The notes beneath the pieces were generated by a model. The model did not search any database. It was not told the DNA's origin and worked only from the letters and a program-made list of their open reading frames with translations. From NCBI GenBank assembly GCA_025766275.1, contig JAFKAC010000009.1, positions 372,001 through 436,000 of the forward strand: 64,000 bases of DNA, written 5' to 3'. Origin of the DNA: Lactarius indigo (taxonomy: Eukaryota; Basidiomycota; Agaricomycetes; Russulales; Russulaceae). The position numbers and the translations under genes were made by a program. Of the stretch, positions 33,196-43,002 are shown one piece after another (position 1 is the first letter of the stretch; each line of letters opens with the position of its first letter).

Positions 33196-35735
33196 CTATG
33201 GCGAGGAAACGCATTGCAGCTCAGGAGGGATGGTGGTATCATCGATATAGTTGGCTGCGTTGGCACCCAACCCTCTGCTCGCGAATACTTGCCACAACAA
33301 GCACGCGTTAGCGCCGTCGTATCGGTTTGCGTCTGCCTGAATCCACGCGTCGCGGGCATTCTGGACTGTCCCGTTCCGCATCAGACCGAGTACGGCGAAA
33401 AAAAAAAAAACATATATATATATGCTCACAGGTGGGGGTGCATGGCTGGAGAAGCAGGGCGTCGAAGAAGAGGTGGAAAAAGACGACGTTCCCCTCCGGG
33501 GCTTCCGGGTCCACGGTCGACTCGCGGGACCACCCGTAGGCCTCGACGAGCGCGGCATACACATTGTGGAAAATGTTGGCCAAAACCTCGCCCATAGCTG
33601 CACGCATCTCAGACGAATTGCAGTGAGAGGAGTTGGAGGGGGGGGGGGGGGGGGGGGGCATACCGTGAACTTCGTTCAGACCGCTCAAACTCGAGTAGCG
33701 AAGAGGGTTGACGACACTTTTTTTTAATATTCCGAGTGTTGTTAAGCAATTCGTTCTCACTCTCTTGTGTGGAAATGGGGTCGTTGCAACGATAGTACAC
33801 ACTCACTTCGACGTTGAGTACGGGTGTGTACGGAGGCCAGGAGGATTGACGCCTTTTCCAAATAAGAAATCGGACGTGGTCTCGTTCTGTAATAGAGCGC
33901 TGTTTCCACCATCACCACAGTCGGAAAAACGCAGGGCGAGCGGAACCGAAAAAAATGACTTACTCGGACATGCCATCCGCATAGCCTTCGGCAACGGCAC
34001 CAGACTCGAGGGTTTGGAAACAGCGTCCAGTCCCGCCACCGGTCATACGGTTCGTCGCGCCATGTTGGCATTCGTGGACTAATATATCGTTTTGGAGGGC
34101 GCTGTCTTGTCTGGGCTGCCGGCATTGTTTTGTTTTTTTGTCAGTCAACCCCCCCTGCGGCGGTTAAAAAACAATTACGGAGCACATACAACGGTAAGAT
34201 TGAACAGGAACAACCGCATATGACCGGACTGGCCACTGTATTTTTTTTTTGTGTTCAGAAAGGCCCAGCAAACAAAAACTCTAGAAGGACCGGGGGGGCG
34301 TACTCGGGAGGGGTCTGGAAGTCGGCATTGTTCATGGCCTCAGAATCCTGCACGCTCACGGTGATGCGATCTTGTCCTTCTCCGCCCTTGAAATAGTTAT
34401 TCGTCTGGAAGTTGAAAGTCGCCTCCGTGAAGCCATATAAATAAGCAAAGTCGTGGTAGACATTGACCACGTAGAACGCATTCGTAATGGCCGCCTGAAC
34501 GTTGCTCTCGAAGGTCGGGTCCTCCGCAGTGTAATCCCAATACGCAAAGACAAGGTCAGGATCGCTCTCGGGGGCGGTGTTGTCCTCGGTGTCTTTGTAG
34601 GCAATGGCGTTGTTACCCCTTCCGAAGAGTAAGGCCCTGTAAGGGCACTTGAAACCCTAATGAAAAAAAAAGGGGGGGCTCACTCGGTCGCATTGATCAC
34701 CGTCAAAAACTCCTCGTGCCAGCCGTTGGGGGATGCATCCAAATCCTCTGGGTCCATAACGTCTAAAAAACCCTCGGTGTCAGGGTCCTTCGCAGGGATT
34801 GGGACAACGCGGTACTACAAAAAAAAGGGAAGACGTTAAAAATAGAAAGGCAGAATCCAGCTATTTTTGTCCAACTGACCGAGGCTTGTGCGACGAAGTC
34901 CGTCACAGAGACCACCGTGTTGTTATGCGCGTCTACAAATGCCTCATACCATGTTCCCGCAGTCTTATTGTGAATTTGGATAACATGCGTAAGTGCAGCG
35001 AACCCGCAGGGCTTCACAACGAACTCGAGTCTTGGGGGGTGTCCGTTATGGGTGCCATAGAGCGTCTTCTCTGCAGTAGCGATCGCGTCATCGAGGGAGA
35101 CAGAGGGTTTTGTGTCCGCGGAGCCAGCTTAATGGGGGGAAAAAATGTTGACAACCTCGTCATCGGTATATTCACGTGGACATACAATGCTCAACGAAAG
35201 AGGAGCTGAATGACGAGACCTTGCCATGTTTGTTGAATCCGACGTTGGCAACCGCATTGGCCACGGTTATCCCGTCCTTCCACGGCCTTTGTTTTATTGC
35301 CTTGGTTATGAGAAGCAGAGGAATCGACGCACAATCTTCTGCGCCAGGAAGACGTGGTGCGCCACCTGGCCCTGTGCTCTAGTCTTGAGATGAACGCTAT
35401 CCTCAGAGATACCCAACCTAGCCGCCAGAAAAGATACCGCAGCGCTACCGGGTTCGAGGGTACCACGAGGATATTGTTGATACGTCGGGAGGAGGTCCAC
35501 TCCGTCGACTCCAAATCTCTGTTTGTATTTTAGCAAGCGGGACTATGATCGCACGAAGAGGCAGAGGGGTCACCTCGAAAGTTGATTTGGGATGGAACAC
35601 CTCGAGCTCAAAGCTTTTATCGGCACCAAGGTAATGCACGCGATGAGTGGTAGGATGAGATGTTGCGGGCCACGGTGTCGCGCTCGCGGTGAGTGCAAGT
35701 AACACGAGGGAAATGAGCATAGCGAATAAGACCAT
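33196..35735 (-). CDS. Secreted fungalysin, M36 metallopeptidase, copy 4
   Basis: The start at 35735 opens the signal peptide MVLFAMLISLVLLALTASA, followed by HRVHYLGADKSFELE. Propeptide exons: TYQQYPRGTLEPGSAAV, SFLAARLGISEDSVH, NAVANVGFNKHGKV, VSLDDAIATAEKTL and WYEAFVDAHNNTVVS (near 34940). Catalytic region: TNAFYVVNVYHDFAYLYGF, TFNFQTNNYFKGGEGQD, zinc motif HECQH at 34062-34076 with ATNRMTGGGTGRCF and VAEGYADGMSE, then NPLRYSSLSGLNEVHG, MGEVLANIFHNVYAALVEA, DALLLQPCTPTCE and NARDAWIQADANRYDGA, ending PPELQCVSSP. Two introns carry long simple repeats: 21 G at 33638-33658, and a (TA)n plus A13 run at 33398-33422 next to a donor. They are intronic and do not break the frame. Nearest relative is copy 5. 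Confidence 0.85.
33398..33422. repeat. A-run and TA microsatellite in an intron of copy 4
   Basis: Thirteen A followed by CATATATATATATATG on the plus strand. On the coding strand the TA repeat starts three bases after the GTGAGC donor that follows the exon ending in CTPTCE. Confidence 0.85.
33638..33658. repeat. Homopolymer of 21 G in an intron of copy 4
   Basis: Uninterrupted G run (poly-C on the coding strand), in the intron just after the NPLRYSSLSGL exon. The exact length may be a sequencing artefact, as is usual for such runs. Confidence 0.85.
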
Positions 35736-35779
35736 CGAGGCGGACGTGCGGCTGACGACAGAAATAAATCATGATACAA

Positions 35780-35788
35780 CTTATAAAC
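35780..35788 (-). promoter_or_regulatory. TATA element of fungalysin copy 4
   Basis: CTTATAAAC only about 45 bp before the start codon. Relative to copies 1, 2 and 5 about 35 bp of leader are missing, which would place transcription very close to the ATG. Confidence 0.6.
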
Positions 35789-36654
35789 AGTATCCTCCCA
35801 GTACTGAGGTAGGAGCCGCGGCTGGGAACCTCAATGTGGACCCAAGTGCGGGCGCATCTGCTTTCGGGCAATGTCCAAGTTCGGGGCGCGTTGACTTCGC
35901 CTCCCGGGTTCGGCCCGCCGATCAAGTGAGCGTTTCTCGACTTTCTTCCCGATTCAGAGGTCCGAGCCCGTTGTTCCGCGTAACCATGCCCCCGAAACAG
36001 AAAGAAGAGACTTGCGACACCGTCGGGCCCAAACCTATTTGGTTGGATGCCACCAGTGTCAGTGATAGTGTGCCCAGGCCGTGGACAAGTGACTTGGCTA
36101 GCACCACTCTTCAAGCTTCAAGCTCCGACACCTTGCAACCTCTGCTACTTAGCTGAAAAGTCATTTGTCGAGTGCCTGGTTTCACGAGGGCTGAGGAGGA
36201 TCCAACATTTTCTCTCAAACGACCGAGGTTAGCAGTTTACTCTATTGCATTTTATGTTGTGGACTCAGTCGTGGCACACTCCTGTGTTCCTACACTTGAT
36301 ACCTGTTCTGCATTTGGGAGGCTGGAACAGTGTTTTATGGTTATGCTCGGAACGAAAATGCGGCGTTTAGTTTCTTGAGAGAAACGATCTGTACAGCCTC
36401 TTTGAAGATCAGAAAATGGAGGAGGCATAGTTGTATCCAATCCGGCGGCCAGGGGTCTATCAGTGGCCAGCGCGTGAACAGAAAACGCCTGCTTTGTTCA
36501 TGACAATTAGATGAATATATCAATATTGAGCTTTGTGATGTCACATCCCGCGATGCGCGAGTGAAAATGCACTCATCCACGCCACCATACACCGATCCTT
36601 TACTTCCCGCTTTGCTCCGCCCCTCACATCCTTTCCTCAGGTGTACCACGAAAA
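35789..36654. other. Spacer between fungalysin copies 4 and 5
   Basis: 35800-36150 matches 39230-39580 upstream of copy 5 (shared CGGGCGCATCTGC and GAGGTCCGAGCCCG blocks). 36230-36650 matches 32780-33190. No gene is called; the 155-codon plus-strand frame at 35689-36156 lies inside this duplicated promoter region. Confidence 0.5.
35814..35823. promoter_or_regulatory. Palindromic CCGCGG site, copy 4
   Basis: AGCCGCGGCT, 79 bp before the start codon and about 25 bp upstream of the TATA element; identical to copies 1 to 3. Confidence 0.5.
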
Positions 36655-39134
36655 TTATGAGTCGCATTGCAGCCCGGGAGGGATAGTGAAATCGTCGATA
36701 TAGTTCGCGGCATTGGTACCCAAACCTTTGCTCGCGAACACTTGCCACAACAAGCACGCGTTAGCGCCATCATATCGGTTTGCGTCTGCCTGAATCCACG
36801 CATCGCGGGCATCCGGGACTATCCGTTCCGCGTCAGTGTCCACATGTGATGAAAGCACAACTAAGTACGGCGCAAAAATAGATACAAAGGCTCACAGGTA
36901 GGGTTGCATGGCTGAAGAAGCAGGGCGTCGAAGAAGAGGTGAAAAAAGACGACGTTTCCCTCCGGAGCTTCCGGGTCCACGGTCGATTCGCGGGACCACC
37001 CGTAGGCCTCGACGAGCGCGGCATACACATTGTGAAACGTATTGGCCAAAATCTCGCCCATAGCTGCGCACGTCTCAGGAAAATACAGTAAATAAATAGA
37101 GAGTGGGGGGAGGTGGAATACCGTGGACTTCCGTTGTACGGTTCAAATTTGAGTAGAGAAGAGGGTTCGTGACGCTTTTCGGGGGTGTTCAGCGATTCGT
37201 CCTCGTTTTTTTTTGCGAGCACACTCACTTGGACGTTGAGTACGGATGTGAACGGAAGCCAGCAGGGGTAGGGCTGAGGCCTAATCCAAACACGTAGTCG
37301 GACGTAGTCTCGTTTTGTGACAGAGTGCTGGTCCACCAGAGTCGGAAGACGCAAACGGAAGGGACGTGATCGAAGACTTACTCGGACATGGCGTCCGCGA
37401 AGCCTTCGGCAACGGCACCAGCCTCGAGGGTCTGGAAACAACGTGCGGTCGCACCACCAGTCATACGGTTGGTCGCGCCGTGCTGGCATTCGTGGAGAAT
37501 TACATCGTTATGGAGGGCGGGGTCCCCTCGGGGCTGGGCATTTGTTAGCCACCCCTACGGTTGGAGAACAATTGCAGAGTACATACGTTGACAGTGTTGT
37601 ACAGGAACAGCCGCATTTGACCCGACTGCCCACTGTTTTCCTTTTCGTCAGAAAGGCGCTCACACAGACAAACTCCGAAAGGACGAGCGTACTCGGGAGG
37701 GGTCCCAAAGTTGGCATTGTTAATATCCCCAGGATCCTGCACGCTCACGAGGACGCGATCTTGTCCTTCTCCCCCCTTGAAAAAGTTATTCGTCTGGAAG
37801 TTGAAAGTCGACTCCGTGAAGCCATATAAATAGGCAAAGTCGTGGTAGACATTGACTACGTAGAATGCATTCGTAATGGCAGCCGGGACGTTGCTCTCGA
37901 AGGTCGGATCCGCCGCGGGGTAATCCAAATACTCAAACACAAGATCGGGATCACTCTCGACAGCGGTGTTGTTCTGGGTGTCTTTGTACGCAAGGGCGTT
38001 GTTTCCGCTTCCAGATAGTAAAGGTACTTAGAACCCTGATGGAAGGGGAGGGGGGGGGGGGGGGGGGGGGGGCACTCACTCGGTGGCATTGGTCACCGTT
38101 GTAAACTCCTGGTGCCAGCCGTTGGGGGATGCGTCCAGATCCTCTGGGTCCATAATGTCTAAAAAACCCTCGGTGTCAGGGTCCTTCGCAGTGATTGGGA
38201 CAACGCGGTACTACGACCCAAAAAAAAAGAAAGACGTTAAAAATAGAAAGGCAGAGTCCAACTATTTTTTTCCAACTTACAGAGGCTTGCGCGACGAAGT
38301 CCGTCACAGAGACCACCGTGTTGTTATGCGCGTCTACAAACGCCTCATACCATGTTCCCGCCGTCTTATTGTGAATTTGGATCACATGCGTAAGTGCAGC
38401 GAACCCGCAGGGCTTCACAACGAACTCGAGTCTTGGGGGGTGTCCGTTATGGGTGCCATAGAGCGTCTTCTCTGCAGTAGCGATCGCGTCATCGAGGGAT
38501 ACAGATGGGTCTGTGTCCGCGGAGCCAGCTTAATGGGGAAAAAAAATGTTAACAACCTCGTCATCGGAAAATTCACGTGGACATACAATGCTCAACGAAA
38601 GAGGAGCTGAATGACGAGACCTTGCCATTTTTGTTGAATCCGACGTTGGCAACCGCATTGGCTACGGGTACCCCGTTCTGCCACGGTTTTTATTTATTGC
38701 CCTGGTTATGCGAAGCAGAGGAATCGACGCACAATCTTCTGCGCCAGGAAGACGTGGTGAGCCACCTGCCCCTGGGCTCTGGTATTGAGATGAACGCTTT
38801 CCTCAGAGATACCCAACCTGGCCGCCAGAAAAGATACCGCAGCGGCACCGGGTTCGAGGGTACCACGAGGATATTGTTGATATGTCGGGAGGGGGTCCAC
38901 TCCGTCGACCCCAAATCCCTGTTGGCATGTTAGCGAGCAGGACTATGATGGAACAAAGAGGCGGAATGTCACCTGAAAAGTTGATTTGGGATGGAACGCC
39001 TCGAGTTTAAGGCTCTTATCGGCACCGAAGTAGTGCACGCGATGAGTGGTAGGATGAGATGTTGCGGGCCACGGTGTCGCGCTCGCGGTGAGTGCAAGCG
39101 GCGCGAGGGAAATGAGCTTGGCGAATAAGACCAT
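36655..39134 (-). CDS. Secreted fungalysin, M36 metallopeptidase, copy 5
   Basis: The start at 39134 begins the signal peptide MVLFAKLISLAPLALTASA, followed by HRVHYFGADKSLKLE. Propeptide: TYQQYPRGTLEPGAAAV, SFLAARLGISEESVH, NAVANVGFNKNGKV and WYEAFVDAHNNTVVS (near 38350). Catalytic domain: AAITNAFYVVNVYHDFAYL, STFNFQTNNFFKGGEGQD, NDVILHECQHGATNR (HECQH at 37480-37494), GGATARCF, AEGFADAMSE, VFGLGLSPTPAGF, GEILANTFHNVYAALVEA, DALLLQPCNPTCE and DARDAWIQADANRYDGA, ending PPGLQCDS. A run of 23 G (38050-38072) lies in an intron directly beside the donor. Copies 4 and 5 share flanks on both sides, so they came from one segmental duplication of about 3.4 kb. Confidence 0.87.
38050..38072. repeat. 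Homopolymer of 23 G beside a splice donor of copy 5
   Basis: On the coding strand the exon end is followed by GTGAGTGC and then a poly-C run. The equivalent introns of copies 3 and 4 have only 5-7 C at this place (copy 4 also T-rich), so the run has expanded. Confidence 0.85.
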
Positions 39135-39213
39135 CGATACCGGATGCCAGTGAGCAATGCAGGAGGAGACCGTCGCGGACGTGAGGCTGAAGACAGAAAT
39201 AAATCGTGGCATA

Positions 39214-39222
39214 ACTTATAAA
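39214..39222 (-). promoter_or_regulatory. TATA element of fungalysin copy 5
   Basis: CTTATAAAC about 80 bp before the start codon, in the same context as copies 1 and 4 (AGCATCCTCTCAGTCCTG). Confidence 0.62.
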
Positions 39223-39248
39223 CAGCATCCTCTCAGTCCTGGGGTAGG

Positions 39249-39258
39249 AGCCGCGGTT
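39249..39258. promoter_or_regulatory. CCGCGG site, copy 5
   Basis: AGCCGCGGTT: the CCGCGG core is kept but the palindrome is broken at one outer base. 115 bp before the start codon. Confidence 0.45.
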
Positions 39259-39457
39259 GGAAACCTCAATGGGGACGCGGACCCAAGTCACGGTGCGGGC
39301 GCATCTGCACTCGGGCAATATTCGGGCGTGCTGCCTTCCTTCCCGGGTTCGGCCCGCCGATCAAGCTCGATCAGGCCTGAGTGAGCGCTTTCTCGACTTC
39401 CCGATTCAGAGGTCCGAGCCCGTGTTCGCATTGTTCCCCGCAACCGTGACAACTTGA

Positions 39458-41921
39458 ATGCCCCGAAACAGAAGGAAGAAATCCGCGCTGGAACCCCAAA
39501 TCCCGGCACTCCCGATAGCGCCGATAACACCCAGCGACTTGGAAAGTCTGCTAGTCGACCGTTCTGATTCAAGTGCCACGGCCGCCCCAAGCGATCAATA
39601 CGTTCCAGCTTCGGAAATATTCATGAGTATTGTGTGCCAGGCCGAGTACAGTCATCTCTCTCCTGAGGTATTACACATGTGCACAGTTGTATCTATGACC
39701 CTCGTTCTGAGAACTATGTGCATAGGAGTTACGCTTCAAGGATCTGGAGATAGATACGGGCCTGGCTCCTTGGGATCCATATTCGTTCGAGGTGGGTGTC
39801 ACTGACAATTGTCATCCTCTTTATATGCGCTAATGTGGTTTGCTTAAACGTGGCCACGTTTGTTTCGATGACCCAGGAGGCACGCTTGCGATATTACCTC
39901 GATGAGGGGCTCACACCCATCCCTCAATTTGGCCCACCGACTCCAGCGTCCGCGTTCTCGGGTCCGGGTCGCCCTATTCCTGTGCCGACGGTCGACGAAG
40001 AGTCGACGACCAGTATATGTTCCATGTGCGCCGTGAGGCTTGACGCCGATGCCCAAGAGTACGAAGCCACGTCAGAGGGATTGGGCAGGGAGTCACGTAA
40101 TTATTTTTTCCCCCATCAGTCCATCACTACTTTCTTATTTCTCTGTGCCTTTTTCGTCGTTGACTTTAGCGATGCCGTGTCTTTCCCATCACCATGACAC
40201 CCGCGGCCAGAAGAAGCGAAGTAGGATAAGTCGACGTGTACGCCAACTCGAAAAGACCGTGGAGGGTCTTTCGCACGGGTTAATTTTGGCGCTCACAGAA
40301 CTCAAAGATTTTCGAGGCCGCTCAACTAGTACCGCGGACTACCCTAAAACTGACGATTCTGTCGTGGTCGATGTACTTACTACGGCATTTTCTAGCCTTT
40401 CTACAGTGGTCGACCGCTCCAATAGCATTGGGGCCTCGGAACCAGACACTGTCCTCCGTCCCTCAGAGAAATCGGACCCGACTACCCAGCGTGAAAATGC
40501 AACACGACATACAAATACCAAGCCCGGGGCGCTTTTCATTCCCAGAGTGTCGAAATCTGGTCCCACTACAGGGCCTAATGACGTCGTTGATCACATCGCG
40601 ACAGGAAGCGACAATTCTCCATTCGTCGGTGGCGATCGGTCTCCCATCTCTGGACTGCTCAGACCTATCCTAGATTTCATGACATGTCCGGAAGTGTTTC
40701 AATTTCTCAAATCGGCAGAGGCGCACGCTGGACTTGGGAGTACCCAGCTATTCGATCTATTTTGGGTGTCAGATAACCTTTTCAACGTGCATGGAGGGGT
40801 GTGTCATCCTTTCCCTGTCGGGGATGTAACTGCCCTCTAAATCTCTAATAGATTTTGATATATTGCCTCCAAAAATCTCTCATACCCATGAACGCTATTT
40901 CTGGACTACGTGGCTCGAGTGATTGGTCTCAAGATCCAGAATTGATGCAGAAGCTAGATGAAACATACCGCAAGCATCTGCGCCCTCACATACATACCGA
41001 TGGAAGCCGCAATAGCGTCACCAAGGTAGCCTGGGAAATGTACTGCCTTGAACTCGGCGACATCTTCTCCGAACAATTCGCAGACTGGGAGTCGGCAACT
41101 TCGTACTTCCAAAATCTATCTGAAGAGTATGGTGGCTGCCTCAATCCGATAATCACCTCGTCGTACATTGAAGACTTGAATGCATTGTGGACAGAGGTCC
41201 ATCCCGCACTTTTGGAGGTATACATACAAATTCCTCCGCTTCACTGATCCGTTGTTGATAGCCCGCATAGGTGACCGGCTGGCTCGAGCCATTCATTGAC
41301 TATGGACCAGATTACCATCGCGCAACACCGCTGTACGACGCGACGATCGTACTCGGGCGTCACGCGCGCGAGCTATTCTTGCGGCGCGGAGGTGTCAAAG
41401 AACCACCGGGGGCCTCCGTCATGCGGGAAAAGAACGTGAGTGCATCCCAGAGGCTTTTTATCCACCCACCCCCTTGCTTGCACCAACCCGGAATTATCCT
41501 CTTGTAGTTGATGCGACTCCTCCGCGAACACCGGTCCGGGGAACTGAGGAAGATGCAACGCGAGATGGAGTCCGTCATGAGCGGCGCCGTTCCGCGCAAC
41601 TTTGATCCCGCCTCCACCGCTCCCGATGGGGCGCCTTCTGCCGAGCTCGCTGAGTTGGCGGACCGCGCGAGGCAAGTGACGAGTTGGCACGTCGCGGAGC
41701 CTCGCTCTGCTCAGTTGCAGGATGCGATGGCACTGCACGAAGTGCACGTAATGGCGAGCTATCGCCCTCAGCTGTTGCGTAGGGGCACTGCAGCGACGCG
41801 GATCCGCAATGACATGTTCAGCGTGCTTGCGCAGACAGGACTGCGGAAGGATACAGAGGGTGGACCCATAAGAGAAAGGGAGATATTTTGGGACGGGATC
41901 GGTTTGCCATCGTCGCTCTGA
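39458..41921 (+). CDS. Unrecognised 689-residue protein with SPEELR motif and basic coiled segment
   Basis: Seven exons join without a frame break: 39458-39667, 39726-39791, 39877-40096, 40170-40798, 40852-41217, 41271-41435, 41508-41921. I do not recognise the family. Visible parts: N-terminus MPRNRRKKSALEPQ; AEYSHLSPEELRFKDL across intron 1; PYSFEEARLRYYLDEGL; a Cys pair (CSMC); a basic stretch GQKKRSRISRRVRQLEKTV that could begin a short coiled coil (about residues 170-200); a Ser/Thr-rich linker; then an acidic-aromatic region (KVAWEMYCLELGDIF, EEYGGCLNPIITSSYIED, LYDATIVLGRHARELF) and a C-terminal basic helix-rich part (LLREHRSGELRKMQREMES) with RRGTAATRIRNDMFSVLAQ. It ends GIGLPSSL. SPEELR also occurs in some fungal nucleoporins, but there are no FG repeats. 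Two decayed copies lie at 49.5 and 54.0 kb, each before a membrane-protein gene. Confidence 0.75.
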
Positions 41922-43002
41922 TTCGAGAGGAATACCGTATTCTACAGTAAGTGTGCGTGCGCGCCTGGATCTAAGACTTGATCTAAGAGATGCATCATAC
42001 CGTCTGTGCGGACTCACTCAGATCTGGACAGACTTTGGATATCACTCACTGTACGAGTATTCAGACATCTTCTGACCCGCGAGCCTCGGTACTGTACTGT
42101 ACAGAAACTTTGGAGCGTCTTCGTGACCGGCGCCCAAGCCGGCGCGTATCCGGGAAGTATGGTATTTCAAACCGGACACACGTCTGCTGTCCTCGGCCGG
42201 CCCCCACACCTACAAGTGGCTCCCCCCGTGTACCGGGCGGTCCTGTGCAGCCCTGCCTCTTTTCAGAATTCGGAAGCCCACCTCCGGCGATAAGAGTGTG
42301 GCCGAAGGTTATTTGTCCAACGCCAGTGCATTCTCCGGCTGGACTCAGTCGGTTGCCCAAATGGCCGCGACATTCACTGGTACCGCATTCTCTTAAAAGC
42401 GCCTCTCTCTCTATGTGCTCATAACCCTGTGGCGAACACCCTGCGGACGGTATGGGCGACCCGGAAACATGATTCATTTTTGTCCGAGTTCTTTGTTCTG
42501 GTGGCTTAGGGGGCTAATTGTGCCACCAGGACAGCAAGAGATCAATGTGCCCTGCCTCAGTCTAAAACTCAGTCTGTCCTCTGTTGTCTGCATAGGACCA
42601 CTTTTCTGTCTTGCAAAATCTCGTCACTTTTGTTTTCATCTCCTAGCATACTGGGAGGTGCCATTCGAGGTGAGGAGAGATGCTTGAAATGTACGAGATG
42701 GAAACAGCCTAAGTCGATCACCGACGCCAAGTTATCAGGTAATTGCTAGGACATGATGCAATTCACAGTATGAGGGGGTGCACCTGTGCATGCAGTTCCT
42801 AAAAATAGCCTCCGGGGGGATATGTATCAGGCACATATCTCGAGCGCTGATAGTTACGGTCCGCAAAAATGGAGTTGCGCGTTGGTGCCACCCGTCCCTT
42901 ATCTGCCAGCACTGCTTTCAACTGCTATCGACGAGGCCTATATAGAGTCTTCGTGGGAGCTATGTTGTCGATATCTCTCAACGAGCATCAACGACTTCGA
43001 AG
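41922..43002. other. Spacer before membrane gene 1
   Basis: Blocks at 42000-42420 and 42480-42600 (for example TTCTGGTGGCTTAGGGGGCTAA) match the spacers at 50430-51130 and 55080-55680, marking the repeated unit. No gene seen. Confidence 0.5.
42939..42945 (+). promoter_or_regulatory. TATA box of membrane gene 1
   Basis: GCCTATATAGAG, 64 bp before the ATG. The same element precedes all five copies at 64-86 bp, and a second block (CAGGCACAT..CTCGAGCGCTGA) lies about 100 bp further upstream. Confidence 0.7.

Noticed and set aside
33196..35735. Fungalysin copy 4 as a pseudogene because of the G21 and TA/A runs
   Set aside because: Both repeats fall inside introns and all catalytic and structural motifs are present in open exons.
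35689..36156. 155-codon plus-strand frame between fungalysin copies 4 and 5
   Set aside because: It covers the duplicated fungalysin promoter; the matching region upstream of copy 5 does not keep the frame.
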